Assembly: GCA_025200525.1 (NCBI GenBank)
Contig: CM045762.1
Coordinates: forward strand, 81,621,893 to 81,685,892
Origin: Camellia lanceoleosa
Taxonomy: Eukaryota; Streptophyta; Magnoliopsida; Ericales; Theaceae
Direction: 5' to 3'
DNA length: 64,000 nt
The notes under the pieces were generated by a model, which ran no database searches, was not told where the DNA came from, and saw nothing but the letters and a program-made list of their open reading frames with translations. Shown in pieces: positions 35,541 to 45,925 of the stretch (position 1 is the stretch's first letter; the number at the start of each line of letters is the position of its first letter). The position numbers and the translations under genes are program-made.

Positions 35541-35847
35541 TTAGAATAGAGTAATGCCAAAAAAGAAAGGTTATAGAGTAATGGTAGGGAGAGTTTGTAG
35601 CTTTATGTTTTGTCTCTCTCATAGGCCTCATTTAAGAAGAAAAATGGAAGAGAAGAAGAAACCAAAGAGGTGGGATTGCTGAGGCAATTGTTGAAAAATC
35701 AAGGTTGGTTTGGCTCTATCGATTAGGTGCCACAATTGTTGAAATCGCATGTCAGACACGGTGCTCAAAGAAGACGAACGAGGGAGCGAGAGACAAAAAT
35801 AAGGAAGGAGAGATATGTATATAATATCTATATAGTTTGCATGTGTC

Positions 35848-35880
<33 letters not shown>

Positions 35881-36299
35881 ATGTATGTATCCGTGTATGT
35901 ATATAGTTTGTCTATTTGCATATATATATATATATGTATGTAATACGTATTTTGTATATCATTTGTATCTGTATATGTACATATGGTATGTATATAAATA
36001 CAAAAATCAAAAACAAAAACAAAAAAAGAACAAAAAAAATGAAAAATAGAAAAACAAAAATCACAAAAAATAAAAAACAAAAAAATAAAAAAAGAGAAAA
36101 GAGAAAATTTTGAAAAAACAAAAAATCAATTTGTGTGTTCATCTGTTATGCATCCATCGTATTTGTTATGCATTTATCACATTGCATATTGTATGTTTGA
36201 CATCGCACCTTCGAGTTTTTGCATTCACTGTCACACTTGCACTATCTATTATATCTATCATGGATGGTTACAACTGTCGCGCTAATCCATTCACATCAC
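35541..36299. other. Element C 3' region with simple repeats
   Basis: No supported gene. Includes an AT dinucleotide run (35851-35872), TATG-rich sequence and an A-rich stretch (36000-36122) that generate spurious Lys- or Tyr-rich frames. Confidence 0.6.
35851..35872. repeat. AT dinucleotide microsatellite
   Basis: About 11 AT units, followed by imperfect GTATGTAT and a second AT run near 35922-35934. Confidence 0.9.
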
Positions 36300-36516
36300 T
36301 TGGCTACAATTGTCCTGATGTTTGGTTACAACATTTTTCTTTTACTTGGTTGAAACCCATTCCCTATTTCATATTGAGGTACGGTCTAGGTTTCGCTTGT
36401 TGGTTACGACTTTTTCTCATTTACTCGGTTGAAACCCATTTCCTATTTCGTATTGAGGTATAGTCTAGGTCTTGCTTGTTGGTTAAGACCCTTTACTCTT
36501 TTTCTCGGTTGAAATC
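36300..36516. repeat. Left part of an 80-bp tandem array split by element D
   Basis: Units contain CTCGGTTGAAACCCATT, ATTGAGGTACGGTCTAGGT and GCTTGTTGGTTAAGACC, spaced about 80 bases. The array resumes at 46326 after element D. It lies in element C's 3' untranslated region. Confidence 0.85.
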
Positions 36517-36916
36517 TGTGGAGATGTGGTTTGGAAATACTTTTCTGATCTTGGGAAGCGCTTGAGATCCGCTGATAGTCACCTGAAAAGGAATAAACAC
36601 TCCGGTCGGGGGTGCCGGAATTAGCACTCCAATGGACAAGTCAGTCTTCTACACTCAAGAATGCTTGAATTCTAAGTTAAGCACAATAATTCTCACATAC
36701 CTCTCTTAGTCTGTTGTTCCTTTATTTATACCTGTTTCCTGGGCCTCATGGCAAGGCCCACTTGTCACTCATTATCTTCTTATTTACTCGGTTCCATAGT
36801 TCAGTATCTATTCGGCCTATCTATTATAATCGGCATCCTTATCGCGCAGGGTAAAGCTGTGTAATATCTGTCTTCTAGAGTATGCTTCTGATTATTCCAA
36901 TTATCCAGCTCCCACA
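36517..36916 (-). repeat. 3' LTR of element D, 400 bp
   Basis: Plus strand TGTGGAGATGTGG to GCTCCCACA. Same length as the right LTR, differing at about 20 positions by eye, mostly transitions. Contains a minus-strand TATAAATA at 36723-36730. Confidence 0.95.
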
Positions 36917-36929
36917 ATTGCCCCCCAAA
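36917..36929 (-). other. Polypurine tract of element D
   Basis: Minus strand TTTGGGGGGCAAT immediately before the 3' LTR start TGTGGGAGC. It fixes the element's orientation together with the PBS at the other end. Confidence 0.8.
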
Positions 36930-37269
36930 CACCTTGCTAGCATCAGTTAGTCGGCGTGTTTGACTAGAAGTAAAAAATTTGGCGGTTAATCCTCTTCCCG
37001 ATGCGTGTCAGAATGTGTACGTGTTTTTTGGTCACTGTAACACTCTCCCGCCCCATTCGTGCTTCTCTCGCATTTATTACAATTTGAAACTTAAGTCCCT
37101 TCGAAAACATGCCTTTTCGAATATTTGAACCTCTTAGACTGCCAGTCGGTATCTCTTCTTCGACGCATTTTCTGCAACTCCTATTTGTTCTCTCCTTGTC
37201 TCCTTTGCCTTTCGTAAGTTCTCTTCTCTTCTCCTTGCAATCCTATTTTCCGCTTTTATTTTTGATTTA

Positions 37270-39437
37270 GAATATCATTGGGTCCTTACTAGAATAGCTA
37301 AGCATTTGAAAGACCTCCTTTCCGAGGGTCAAATTTCTGGGTTTCGAAGACATTTTTCTATCCCTGAGGATGTCCATCTTTCTCTGGTAACGGACAATAC
37401 CCTTGATATGGAGAGGGATGACCAAAATACAATCGTCTTCCCTCTCATGTCTATTGCGGAGGGCGGAGTTCGTTTTCCCCTACACCCATTTCTCAAGGCC
37501 GTCCTCCGTTATTGGTGTCTGATTCCTTCGCAACCCAATGTGAATTTTTTTCGAATCGTAATGGGAATCGTAGAGTTGAACTAGCGTCTCAAGATCAACC
37601 TTGGCATTCTGGCAATTCGGCATTACTATGCTTTAGCCAAATCTTCCGGTCGGCTCGGGCGCTACTTTCTCAGGGCCAAGGACACCGACCATCACTTGGT
37701 AACAATGCTTGCCAGCTCTGGCAAACGAGTTGACGATGTAATGGTCAATGTCCGAGGCAACTGGGAGTTCGGTGAAGGCGAAGATCGCCTAGACCCTATT
37801 CCCAGACGGAGGGGTGAACCAGGTTGCCGTGTAACTCCTTGTTTGTTGCTCTTTCTTTTATGCGGCTTTTTCTCCAAACCTTGCCCTTTGTTCTTGCAGG
37901 CAATAAGTTGAAGAGGATTTTGACCTCGGCTGATGACGCAGTCCTTGCGGAAATTAAAACTGCACTAAAGTACTTTGGCCGTCCAAACGTACAAAAGCAA
38001 GGGAGGGCTGCCCATATTCTCCTACGGTACGAGCCTACCTACATTACGTTCTCAGCCGCAGACGACAACCCGATCCTAACCGGCGAACAACACCTTACGG
38101 CTCTTGTCTTCCATAGTTTCAAGACCCTTAGGCAAATTGGTCTCGAAGCTTCTGATTCGGAGCAAGGCTTAGAGCCGGTTGTTGAGGTAGATGCCGAATT
38201 AACGAGGGAGTTCACTACCGAGGCCGAAGAGGTTGACAAAGCTCTGAAATTAGCGTTTGAGGTAGCCGGTCTTAACCAGCCTAACTCACCGTCCACTTCG
38301 GGTCGGGCGGAGTTTTCCTTCGAAAATATTTTTACAAACTTGGGAGACCTTCCCGGCACTTTTTTAGAAGGCATGGTTGGGGAGAATCTCACGTAGATGG
38401 CAAGAAAGAGAAATGCCGAGTGAATGGTTGCTTGAAAGAAAGCCGAGGCCACTCGTTCTGAGCCTGCCCTGGTTAAATCTTTTCAACCGGTTACTGGAGA
38501 AGAGACGATGCAAGTTGTTGTGGCCGAGACGGAGGGGGCTGAACAGCAAGTTACAAAAGAACAGCTGGTTTCAGAAGAGCGGGGTGAAAAACGTTCCACC
38601 GAGGGAGAGACCGACTTAGAGGATAGCCAGGCTGATAAACGGCCTCGCTTAGAGGAATCCGACGTGGTTGTCCCCTTCATTGTTCAACCAAAGATCAAAG
38701 ACACGCCAATCCCCTTTAACGCATCTGCCATGAAGGATCCAGCCCTGGTGTTGAGCTTGGCCGCCTCAGTTTCGCTACCAGCTGACAAGGCCACCTTTTG
38801 AGAAGAGCCGGATTTGGTAGCTATAGCATTCGTTGCCCAGTCGGCCCTTCTGGTATGTATAAGATTTTTTCTTTTTTGCTCGTTTGGTTTGGGTTGCATA
38901 CGATGTTGCTTGATATGGTGATCCAAACCTTTTTTGCAAACGGTTGGAAGGATAGCCAAACTAGGCCGCCGACAGCGTGATGCTATTGAAAGAATTGGCC
39001 GCTTAAAGTTTGGAGCTGAAGGTGAAAGAAGCAGGGCCGAGTTCGAGGCGATGAGGGCCGCAATGGAAAGTGCTCGAGCCGAAGCTGAAAAGGAGAGGGC
39101 TCGGACTGCTGACCAGCTCAGATCCGAAGTCGAGGATAGGGCGAACGTGAGCCAGGAGTCGCTCAAGTTAGCCCAGGAGGCGCTTTCCAAGGCAGAGGCC
39201 GAGTTAGAAGAATTGAAGGCGGCCAAGAAAAAAGCAGAATCTGTAGCTTCTACGGTGCTAAAAGCTGGGAAGAGCGTCGCCTTGAAGGAATATGTAGATG
39301 AGGTCCCCAAATTCGAGAATCGGGGATTCAAACATGGGTGGCTTAAAGCCGTTGCTGCCACTGGAGTTACATTGGCCTTGCCAATTCCATACGAGCAAGT
39401 GGACGTTGAGCCACTTGAGTCTGATCCCGAGGATTGA
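37270..39437 (+). pseudogene. Antisense cargo gene 1 of element D, Transposase_28-like, with introns
   Basis: An interrupted frame open from about 37270; the first ATG is at 37306. The N-terminal part includes RFPLHPFLKAVLRYW, VNFFRIVMGIVELN, a TAG at 37582, GRYFLRAKDTDHHLV and VRGNWEFGEGED. This pattern fits the plant 'putative gypsy type transposon' family (Pfam Transposase_28, from memory). A GT-AG intron of 77 bases (37823-37899, phase 1) joins to NKLKRILTSADD. A second intron starts at 38853 (GTATGT), but its expected acceptor at 38938-38939 reads AA. The last exon is a Glu/Ala-rich coiled coil ending ENRGFKHGWLKA, stop at 39437. Further stops occur at 38394, 38421, 38433 and 38799. It runs opposite to gag. 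Function unknown. Confidence 0.7.
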
Positions 39438-39714
39438 TCTGGGAGACATTCTAGTTTTATTTGGTATCTTTAATTTCAATGTACGTTTTTATTTAGTGGA
39501 TTCAAGGTAATTTTCATGTATAAATTAGTTACTGTCTGAGCTCAATTTATTAAAGAAAATTTCCTTCCCGTTTCATTGTTATTTGTACGCTGTTTTTGAT
39601 ATTAATGAAGGGTTTTGCCTTCCACTACTTTGGATAACAGTGTAATCTTGGCCATTATATTTTCTTATTCTTAATTTATCCGAAAAAATCGACTGTTTGT
39701 GCCAAATAGGACTA
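39438..39714. other. 3' flank of antisense gene 1
   Basis: AT-rich non-coding sequence, probably the 3' untranslated region of the gene upstream, leading into the 107-bp array. No further gene. Confidence 0.5.
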
Positions 39715-40240
39715 ATAAATCGATTCATGAAGCGGCTGCAGTACTCAAGCCGAATAGATTGATGAATCTGCCCTTGCCCCAGCCGGTTCATGAATTTGAA
39801 ACGTTGAATAGTACAATATTGATGAGTGTATTCGTGAAGCGGCTGCGGCACTCAAGCCGAATAGATTGATGAATCTGCTCTTGCCCCAGTTGCTTCATGA
39901 ATTTGAAACGCCGAATAGTATAATATTGATGAATGTATTCGTGAAGTGGCTGCGGCACTCAAGCCGAATAGATTGATGAATCTGCCCTTGCCCCAGCTGC
40001 TTCATGAAATTGAAACGTCGAATAGTACAATATTGATGAGTGTATTCATGAAGCGTCTGCGACACTCAAGCTGAATAGATTGATGAATTTGCCCTTGCCC
40101 CAGCTGCTTCATGAAATCGAAACGCCGAATAGTACAATATTGATGAGTGTATTCGTGAAGCGGCTGCGGCACTCAAGCCGAATAGATTGATGAATCTACC
40201 CTTGCCCCAACTGCTTCATGAATTTGCCCTTGCGGAAGTT
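39715..40240. repeat. 107-bp tandem array, about five copies
   Basis: The anchor GATGAATCTGCCCTTGCCCC recurs at 39761, 39868, 39975, 40082 and 40189, exactly 107 bases apart. Units also share CGTGAAGCGGCTGCGGCACT and GAATAGTACAATATTGATG. Confidence 0.95.
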
Positions 40241-40400
40241 AAGACTACCTATATCAGTATTTGATGGGGGCACGACTCGGTCGGCCTTTCGCTATTGAGG
40301 TTTCGATATTAATGAGATTGCCCTGGAGGCGCTGCCCTCGTAGGGAATCAATGAATGAAGGTCCTATTTAAGTGCTTAGTGAGCAACTCAATCCAGGTCT

Positions 40401-41345
40401 TTGATGAAGGATAAACAAGCGCGAATGTCGAATAGACTCTTCTTTAACAGCAAAGGGAAAGCGAGGATGCTAGCTGAGCTGGGAGGAGACATGAATCAAA
40501 GTGACGACCCTTCGCGCTCGAGAGGTAGGATTTCGAGGGATCGGGAGAGGCGTCAATCTCCTCATCGTCGAAGTAGGTTGCCTAGGAGGGACAAGGAGCC
40601 ACAGGGCAAATCCCCGCAACCCCGTTCTGGAAGAGAGCCCGGTGAGAACCCATGCCCACTGAGTTTTGCAATCTTTGTGGGGAATAGGCTCATGACCGAA
40701 GCGGACTCGATTATTCAAGATTCAAGTGTGGCAGTCGAATTTGCTCGATAGATTTTTCCTCCCGAGGTCCAGCAGTCGATGGTAGGTCGACAGGACTTCG
40801 AAGTGTTTCGTGAAGGCATTTACGGTGTGGTGAAGGGGCTCTATACCGCCTACGAAATCGGCATGTGTCTCCATGCTTCCCGCCGAGAAATAGAGAAGAG
40901 GGATGAACGCATCCAAAGTTTGGAGGCTCGCGCGGAAGCGGCCGAGCGTGAGCTAAGGAAGGTCAAGGCCGTTCAGGCACAACCCGTCAGACAAACTAAC
41001 CCAATCGTGGAGGAAAGGGTCACCCAGCGGCTTATCAGTGCCGCGCTCGCCGATCGCGAGACGGCGAACATGTTCGCGATGGAATCTGCGAAGGGGAGAG
41101 CCTATGAAAAAAGCTTCCACGATGGCCGGAAAGTAGGGATACAGAAGACCAAGGAAAAGCTCGCCGATGAAGTTTGTCGATGCGAAAATCATGGATTTAA
41201 GCATGGTTGGATTAAGGCGCTTCAGGCCGAGGAAGCTCTCCGAGCAACGGGGGTCGATTCGGCATTGCCACTATACCAACGTAACCATTTTCCGTTTTCC
41301 GCCTTTGAAGTCGAGCAGAGTGAGGATGAGGTTGACGCCGTATAA
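40401..41345 (+). pseudogene. Antisense cargo gene 2 of element D
   Basis: One plus-strand frame of about 314 codons with a single TAG at 40749. The N-terminus (MSNRLFFNSKGKARML) leads into an Arg/Ser-rich basic region, then a coiled coil (REIEKRDERIQSLEARAEA) and a tail CENHGFKHGWIKALQAEEAL, ending EDEVDAV. The tail repeats the RGFKHGWLKA motif that ends antisense gene 1, so the two share a C-terminal module. I cannot assign a function. It is followed by an AATAAA-containing 3' flank near 41410. It is the best-preserved frame in element D. Confidence 0.6.
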
Positions 41346-41935
41346 AAATATTCAATGTAACGCTCGAACACAGATCGCGTTCATAACTATGTAATTATTG
41401 CCTGATTGAATAAAACGTTCTATTTGAAATGTTGCTTTGTAAATTTCATTTGGCACACACGTGTTTGCATGCGTTTCATTGTATAAACATTGGCCGGCTC
41501 GAATCAACTAGGCACTTTAATTCTAAACGGTTACATGCCGGCCTGTCATGAGCATTCTTCGCTAAATATATTTTTGGCATGTCACGCAAGGTCAATTGCG
41601 TCGATGAGGTTCCAAATTCGAAAGCTTATCTGGCCCAAAGATGCCATGCACCAGGGGCTCCGAATCCGAAGACAGTCAGCCCATCTATAATTGTCGTTTT
41701 ATATAATCAGGCCATTTTAACTCCAAAAACAAAAAGGCCAAAGATTGGTACATGGAGTGGCTACGACCAATATTGCTCGGCGTCTGTCTTTTGGAATTCA
41801 ATGTTAATGAAATTGCCTCGGGGCCACTGCAAGGATTTTAGAAATAAATCGCCTTGGACTTTTCGCTCCAGTGACTTCGCTTACTGTGCTCAGACTCAAT
41901 TTAAAACGATTTTGTTGCGTGGGGTTAGATAAGTG
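41346..41935. other. Spacer between antisense genes 2 and 3
   Basis: Non-coding, with a 3' end region resembling 42390-42470 (TGTAATTA, TGATTGAATAAAACG blocks). This suggests the whole transcription unit was duplicated. No separate gene is supported. Confidence 0.5.
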
Positions 41936-42400
41936 TGAATGTCGAATGGAGTTTTTCTTCAGCAATAGAGGAGAAGCTCAGACTCTGGCTGAGCTTGACA
42001 TTGCAATGAATTGCAGTAGAGAACCCATTCGCAGGAGGAAGGGCGTTCAAAAAACAGGAAAAACGTCAGCCTCTAAGTCGTCAAAGCAGATCACCTTGAA
42101 AGGAGAAACAGCAAAGGCGAAGCTCTCCGCAATTGCGACCGAGAAATGAGGCCGACGTAGCGCCACGACCGTTGAGCATTACTGCTTTCATGGGGAATTC
42201 CTTTCTTGTCTTGGATCTTGGCCTTGACATTGTCTATGGTGTCAAAGGTCCCCGCTTCAAGGGTGATTATATCGTTGTTGTGAATCGTGGATTCAAGTGC
42301 TGTCAGATCAAAGCATTTCAAGTTGCGGGTGCTCTCTGATCAGTGGGCGTTGATTCGTGGCTGTCGCTTGTACCAACGTGACGCTGTATAGACATTGTAA
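41936..42400 (+). pseudogene. Antisense cargo gene 3 of element D, decayed copy of gene 2
   Basis: TGAATGTCGAATGGAGTTTTTCTTC at the left parallels the start of gene 2 at 40425, and VNRGFKCCQIKAFQ near 42285 parallels its GFKHGWIKAL tail. The middle coiled-coil section is mostly missing and there are many stops. It is best read as a shortened duplicate of gene 2. Confidence 0.55.
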
Positions 42401-42565
42401 TGCTTTGAATGCAGATTACGTTTTTTGTAATTACTATTTGATCAAATAAAATGTTTCATTCTAAAAGTTTATCTCATTCTTATTTTGAATGCTGGAACAT
42501 TTTGTCTTGTTCATGCGGTTGTATTGGTTCAACCTACATATCCCTACTTCGATGTGTAAATGTTT

Positions 42566-43455
42566 TCATTTTGGAGGGCGCTCCGAATTCGGAATATTAC
42601 TTGATACTTGGGCATCGCTCGGTGGCACATTTGGTCAGCCGAATTTGGAGGCTTTATCGGCCTGAAGACGTCGTGCGTCGATAGGGCTCCAAATCCGGAG
42701 TCTTTTTGGGCCCAAAGACGTCATGCGCCGATGGGGCTCTGAATCTGGAGACTTTATTTGGTCAATCGTGACATCCACGAAGGGCGCTCCGAATCCGAAG
42801 GCTTTATCGGCCCAAAGACGTCATGCGCTGATGGGGCTCCGAATCCAGAGACTTTATTTGACCAATCGTGACATCCACGAAGGGCACTCCAAATCCAAAG
42901 GCTTTATCGGCCCAAAGACGTCATGCGCCGATGGGGCCCCGAATCCAGAGACTTTATTTGGCCGATCGTGACATCCACGAAGGGCACTCCGAATCTAGAG
43001 GCTTTATCGGCCCAAAGACGTCATGCGTTGATGGGGCTCAGAATGCGAAGACTTTATTTGGCCAATCGTGACATCTACGAAGGGCGCTCCGAATCTGGAG
43101 GCTTTATCGGCCCAAAGATGTCATGCGCCAATGGGGCTCCGAATCCGGAGACTCTATTTGGCCAATCATGACATCCACGAAGGGCGCTCTAAATCCAGAC
43201 GCTTTAGTGGCCCAAAGACGTTATGCGCCGATGGGGCTTCGAATCCGGAGACTTTATTTGGCCAATCGTGACATCCACGAAGGGCGCTCCGAATCCGGAG
43301 CTTTATCAGCCCAAAGACGTCATGTGCCGATGGGGCTCTGAATCCGGAGACTTTATTTGGCCAATCGTGATATCCATGAAGGGCGCTCCGAATCTGGAGG
43401 CCTTATCGGCCCAAAGACGTCATGCGCCGATGGGGCTCCGAATCGGAAGACTTTG
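42566..43455. repeat. 100-bp tandem array, about nine copies
   Basis: The anchor CAATCGTGACATCCACGAA sits at 42763, then every 100 bases to 43363 with one 1-base deletion. Units include GGCGCTCCGAATCCGGAGGC, TTTATCGGCCCAAAGACGTC and ATGCGCCGATGGGGCT, with two related GAATCCGGAG half-units per period. As 100 is not a multiple of three, successive units rotate frame, which explains the staggered overlapping false frames. Confidence 0.95.
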
Positions 43456-43872
43456 GGAACACTTTTGAACTGGATTGCACAGTGAGTAAACATGAATCTT
43501 TGCATTACAGAAGTGGAAAGTGTACATGTTGAGCCATTCAGAACCAATATCATTCCCCACAGGTCGAGTTTGATGATAGAATTTGCGCAAGTGCATGAGG
43601 AGCAGGGCTGCGTGCCCAATTTTCCATCAATCGGCCACCTATCATCCGGAAATACCTTCAAGAGCAACTTTCCTGGTGTGTAGCGGGGTACCTGGACGCA
43701 TTAAGCATACGTTTTGGGAAGTTGCTGTCGGTATTGCCTAGAGCTTCCGTGGCTTTTCGTCAGGGAGCCGTTCGACATCGTTGAGACTGTTACGATTCGA
43801 CACTTCAGTGGGGTTGACCTGCATCTCTGTTGGTGTCTTTCCAGAAAGGAGATAGCATGCTTGTGCGGATTA
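43456..43872 (-). other. Degraded segment between the 100-bp array and protease of element D
   Basis: Minus-strand traces continue past the protease stop at 43872 for about 250 bases in a style expected of the protease-RT linker, then fade. RT motifs never appear. This is where the pol deletion of element D begins. Confidence 0.4.
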
Positions 43873-44424
43873 CGAGGAACCATGAATTTGCTCAACGTCG
43901 TGTTCAGTCGGGAAGCGTAGCAGCTGATGATAGGTGCTTGTCACGGCCTGAATAGTATGTAACCAAGTTCGCCCCATGATGAGGTTATATGGCGAGGGGA
44001 GCTTGATGACCAAGAATTCCACATCCACTGTTTGGGAGCCCGCCTGAACGGGTAACGTGATTTTCCCCAACGGGTACTCAGGATTTGCGTTGAAGCCGAA
44101 TAGTGGATGAGGAACTAGAGATAGGTCTGATTCGTTGAAGCCGAGTTTGATGAAGGTCTCGTAATACATGACCTTCGAAGTGCTCCCCTGGTCTATGAGG
44201 ACGTGTTCAATGGTAAATCGGTTCACGTGTAGTTCAATGACCAATGGATCAATATGGGGGAGCGTTATGCCGATAAGATCGAAATCGTCGAACGTAATGC
44301 TCAGAGCTGCGTGGGACTGTTTCGTTTGTGTGCGTTGCTTCTGCGGGGCTGAATGAATTGCGTGTATGGTACGTGGTGTTGGAAGGATGTATATCATATG
44401 TATAACGCCGAGGGGAGGTGACTC
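43873..44424 (-). pseudogene. Element D aspartic protease
   Basis: Minus-strand retropepsin-like domain: ISFDDFDLIGITLPHIDPLV-type start (here ITFDDFDLIG), then VLIDQGSTSKVMYYETF at the active site. It continues with FGFNANPEYPLGKITLPVQA and LPSPYNLIMGRTWLHTIQA before stopping at 43870. The usual Tat-type active site is DxGSS; DQGSTS keeps the aspartate. It would mature the gag polyprotein. Same frame as the end of gag, separated by a stop at 44425. Confidence 0.8.
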
Positions 44425-45890
44425 CTACCGAAGGGCGACAGTCTTGATTGTGCTCTTCCAAACGTGTTGCTGGAGCTGACCATCTTGCACCAACTTCTCA
44501 ACGTGGTCTTTCAAGGCATAGCAACTGTCCGTGTCATGACCGTGATCTTTGTGATATTCACAACGCCTGTCCCGCCTTCTCGTGTCAAGTGGTCCCACCA
44601 TCTTGGACGGCCATTTAAAGAATGGAAGATGTTGGATTTTGGACATAATCGAGCTGATTGGCTTTGACAGCTCCGTATATTTCTTGTCGGCGCGCTTTGT
44701 GCGCCTGCTATCGACCTGCAGTTGCTCATTTGCCTAGTGTGAGCATTGATCGCTGGATCGGCGAGAATCCTGTCTCTTGTCTCGTTTAGCCCGCTGTCGT
44801 GGTTTAGGGCTCTGAGATGGTGCGGAACTTATTGGCTGAGCGATTTCGAGAGGGGCCGTTTTGTTGGCCACGTGTCCGGCTTTAACCCTCAAGGCGTCGT
44901 CTTCCACTTTGTAGTATTCCTCTACTTTCTTCATCAACCCCCAAACTGTTTTGGGGGTCCTTCTAGTCAAGGAACTACGAAGGGTAGTATCTGGGTGTAA
45001 TCCCATTTTGAAGGCGGTGATGGCCATGGAGTCGTTGCAAGCGTCATCAGCAAGATTAAAGCATTCCCAATATCGCACCGAATATGCTCTAGTGTTTCAC
45101 CTGGCAGGATTTGCATTGCCCAAAGAGAGTCGGCTTGCTTCGGCTGGACTTCGTTGGTGATGAATCTGGCCCTAAAGGATTTCTGTAGTTGGTGGAAGGT
45201 TTTAATCGAAGCCGGCTCCAGTTTATAATACCACTTGACCGCCAATGGACCCAAATTGCTAGGAAATATTTAGCACATGAGGGCCTCATCGTCTGTATAC
45301 AATGTCATGGCCTGCTTGTAGTGGCGGATGTGGTCGGTGGGGTCTGATTTGCCGTCGTACAAGGTGAATGACGGTGCTTTGAATTTCTTGGGTAGCTCAG
45401 TCTTTGCAATCCGTCGTACGAAGGGATCGTGTTGGTCTTCATCCGAACTGTTCCTTCTTCGCTTGTGCATTATACGGGGACTTTCTTCGGAAGAACTGGT
45501 GGCTTCACGTCATTCCTTCTTCCTGGGCTCCGGGGATAATGAGTCGGAGTTGCCATCAGTGTCTTGTCGTGCTCGAGGTTGTCGACCACCTGCCTTCGGA
45601 GATTGTTTCGGATTTAGGCGCGCCGCTTGCTTCGACTTCGCAATTTCCAAGGCCAAATCTTCATGAAGACGTTCATTTTCAGCGATCATGTTCTCCAACC
45701 TCTGTTCATTTTTCTTTGCTTGTTCCATGATCGCCTGGATTGTCTCGTACTCCGAAGTCGAGGTTGAGGCGAAATTCAAGGCACGTCTTGCGGCGATAGT
45801 CTCTGTTCCAAGCAAGTTTGTTGGAGTGGTTTCATCTTGCGGTATAGGGTCGACAGTGACTGTCGGAGGATCTTCCGTCACGCTCGCCAT
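44425..45890 (-). pseudogene. Element D gag (broken)
   Basis: Starts MASVTEDPPTVTVDP at 45890 on the minus strand, 17 bases below the PBS. An acidic/coiled-coil N-terminus ends in a stop at 45510. The capsid core follows with APSFTLYDGKSDPTDHIRHY, WYYKLEPASIKTFHQL and RARFITNEVQ, then a frameshift near 45090, RYWECFNLADD and a basic tail. The Cys/His motif CEYHKDHGHDTDSC lies near 44550. Stops at 45510, 45270, 44734 and 44425 and the frameshift inactivate it. Motif order matches Tat-branch gag. Confidence 0.85.
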
Positions 45891-45906
45891 GGATGTGCTT
45901 GAGTAT

Positions 45907-45925
45907 TCCCACAGACGGCGCCAAT
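45907..45925 (-). other. Primer binding site of element D
   Basis: Minus strand ATTGGCGCCGTCTGTGGGA, directly inside the right LTR. The same site is widespread in plant gypsy elements. I did not assign a tRNA. Confidence 0.8.

Noticed and set aside
35628..36142. Tyr/Ile-rich and Lys-rich frames around 35.6-36.1 kb
   Set aside because: Translations of AT and A-rich simple repeats.
42723..43468. Series of overlapping plus-strand frames with repeated peptide sequence
   Set aside because: They are rotating frames of a 100-bp tandem repeat; no start context or conserved protein.
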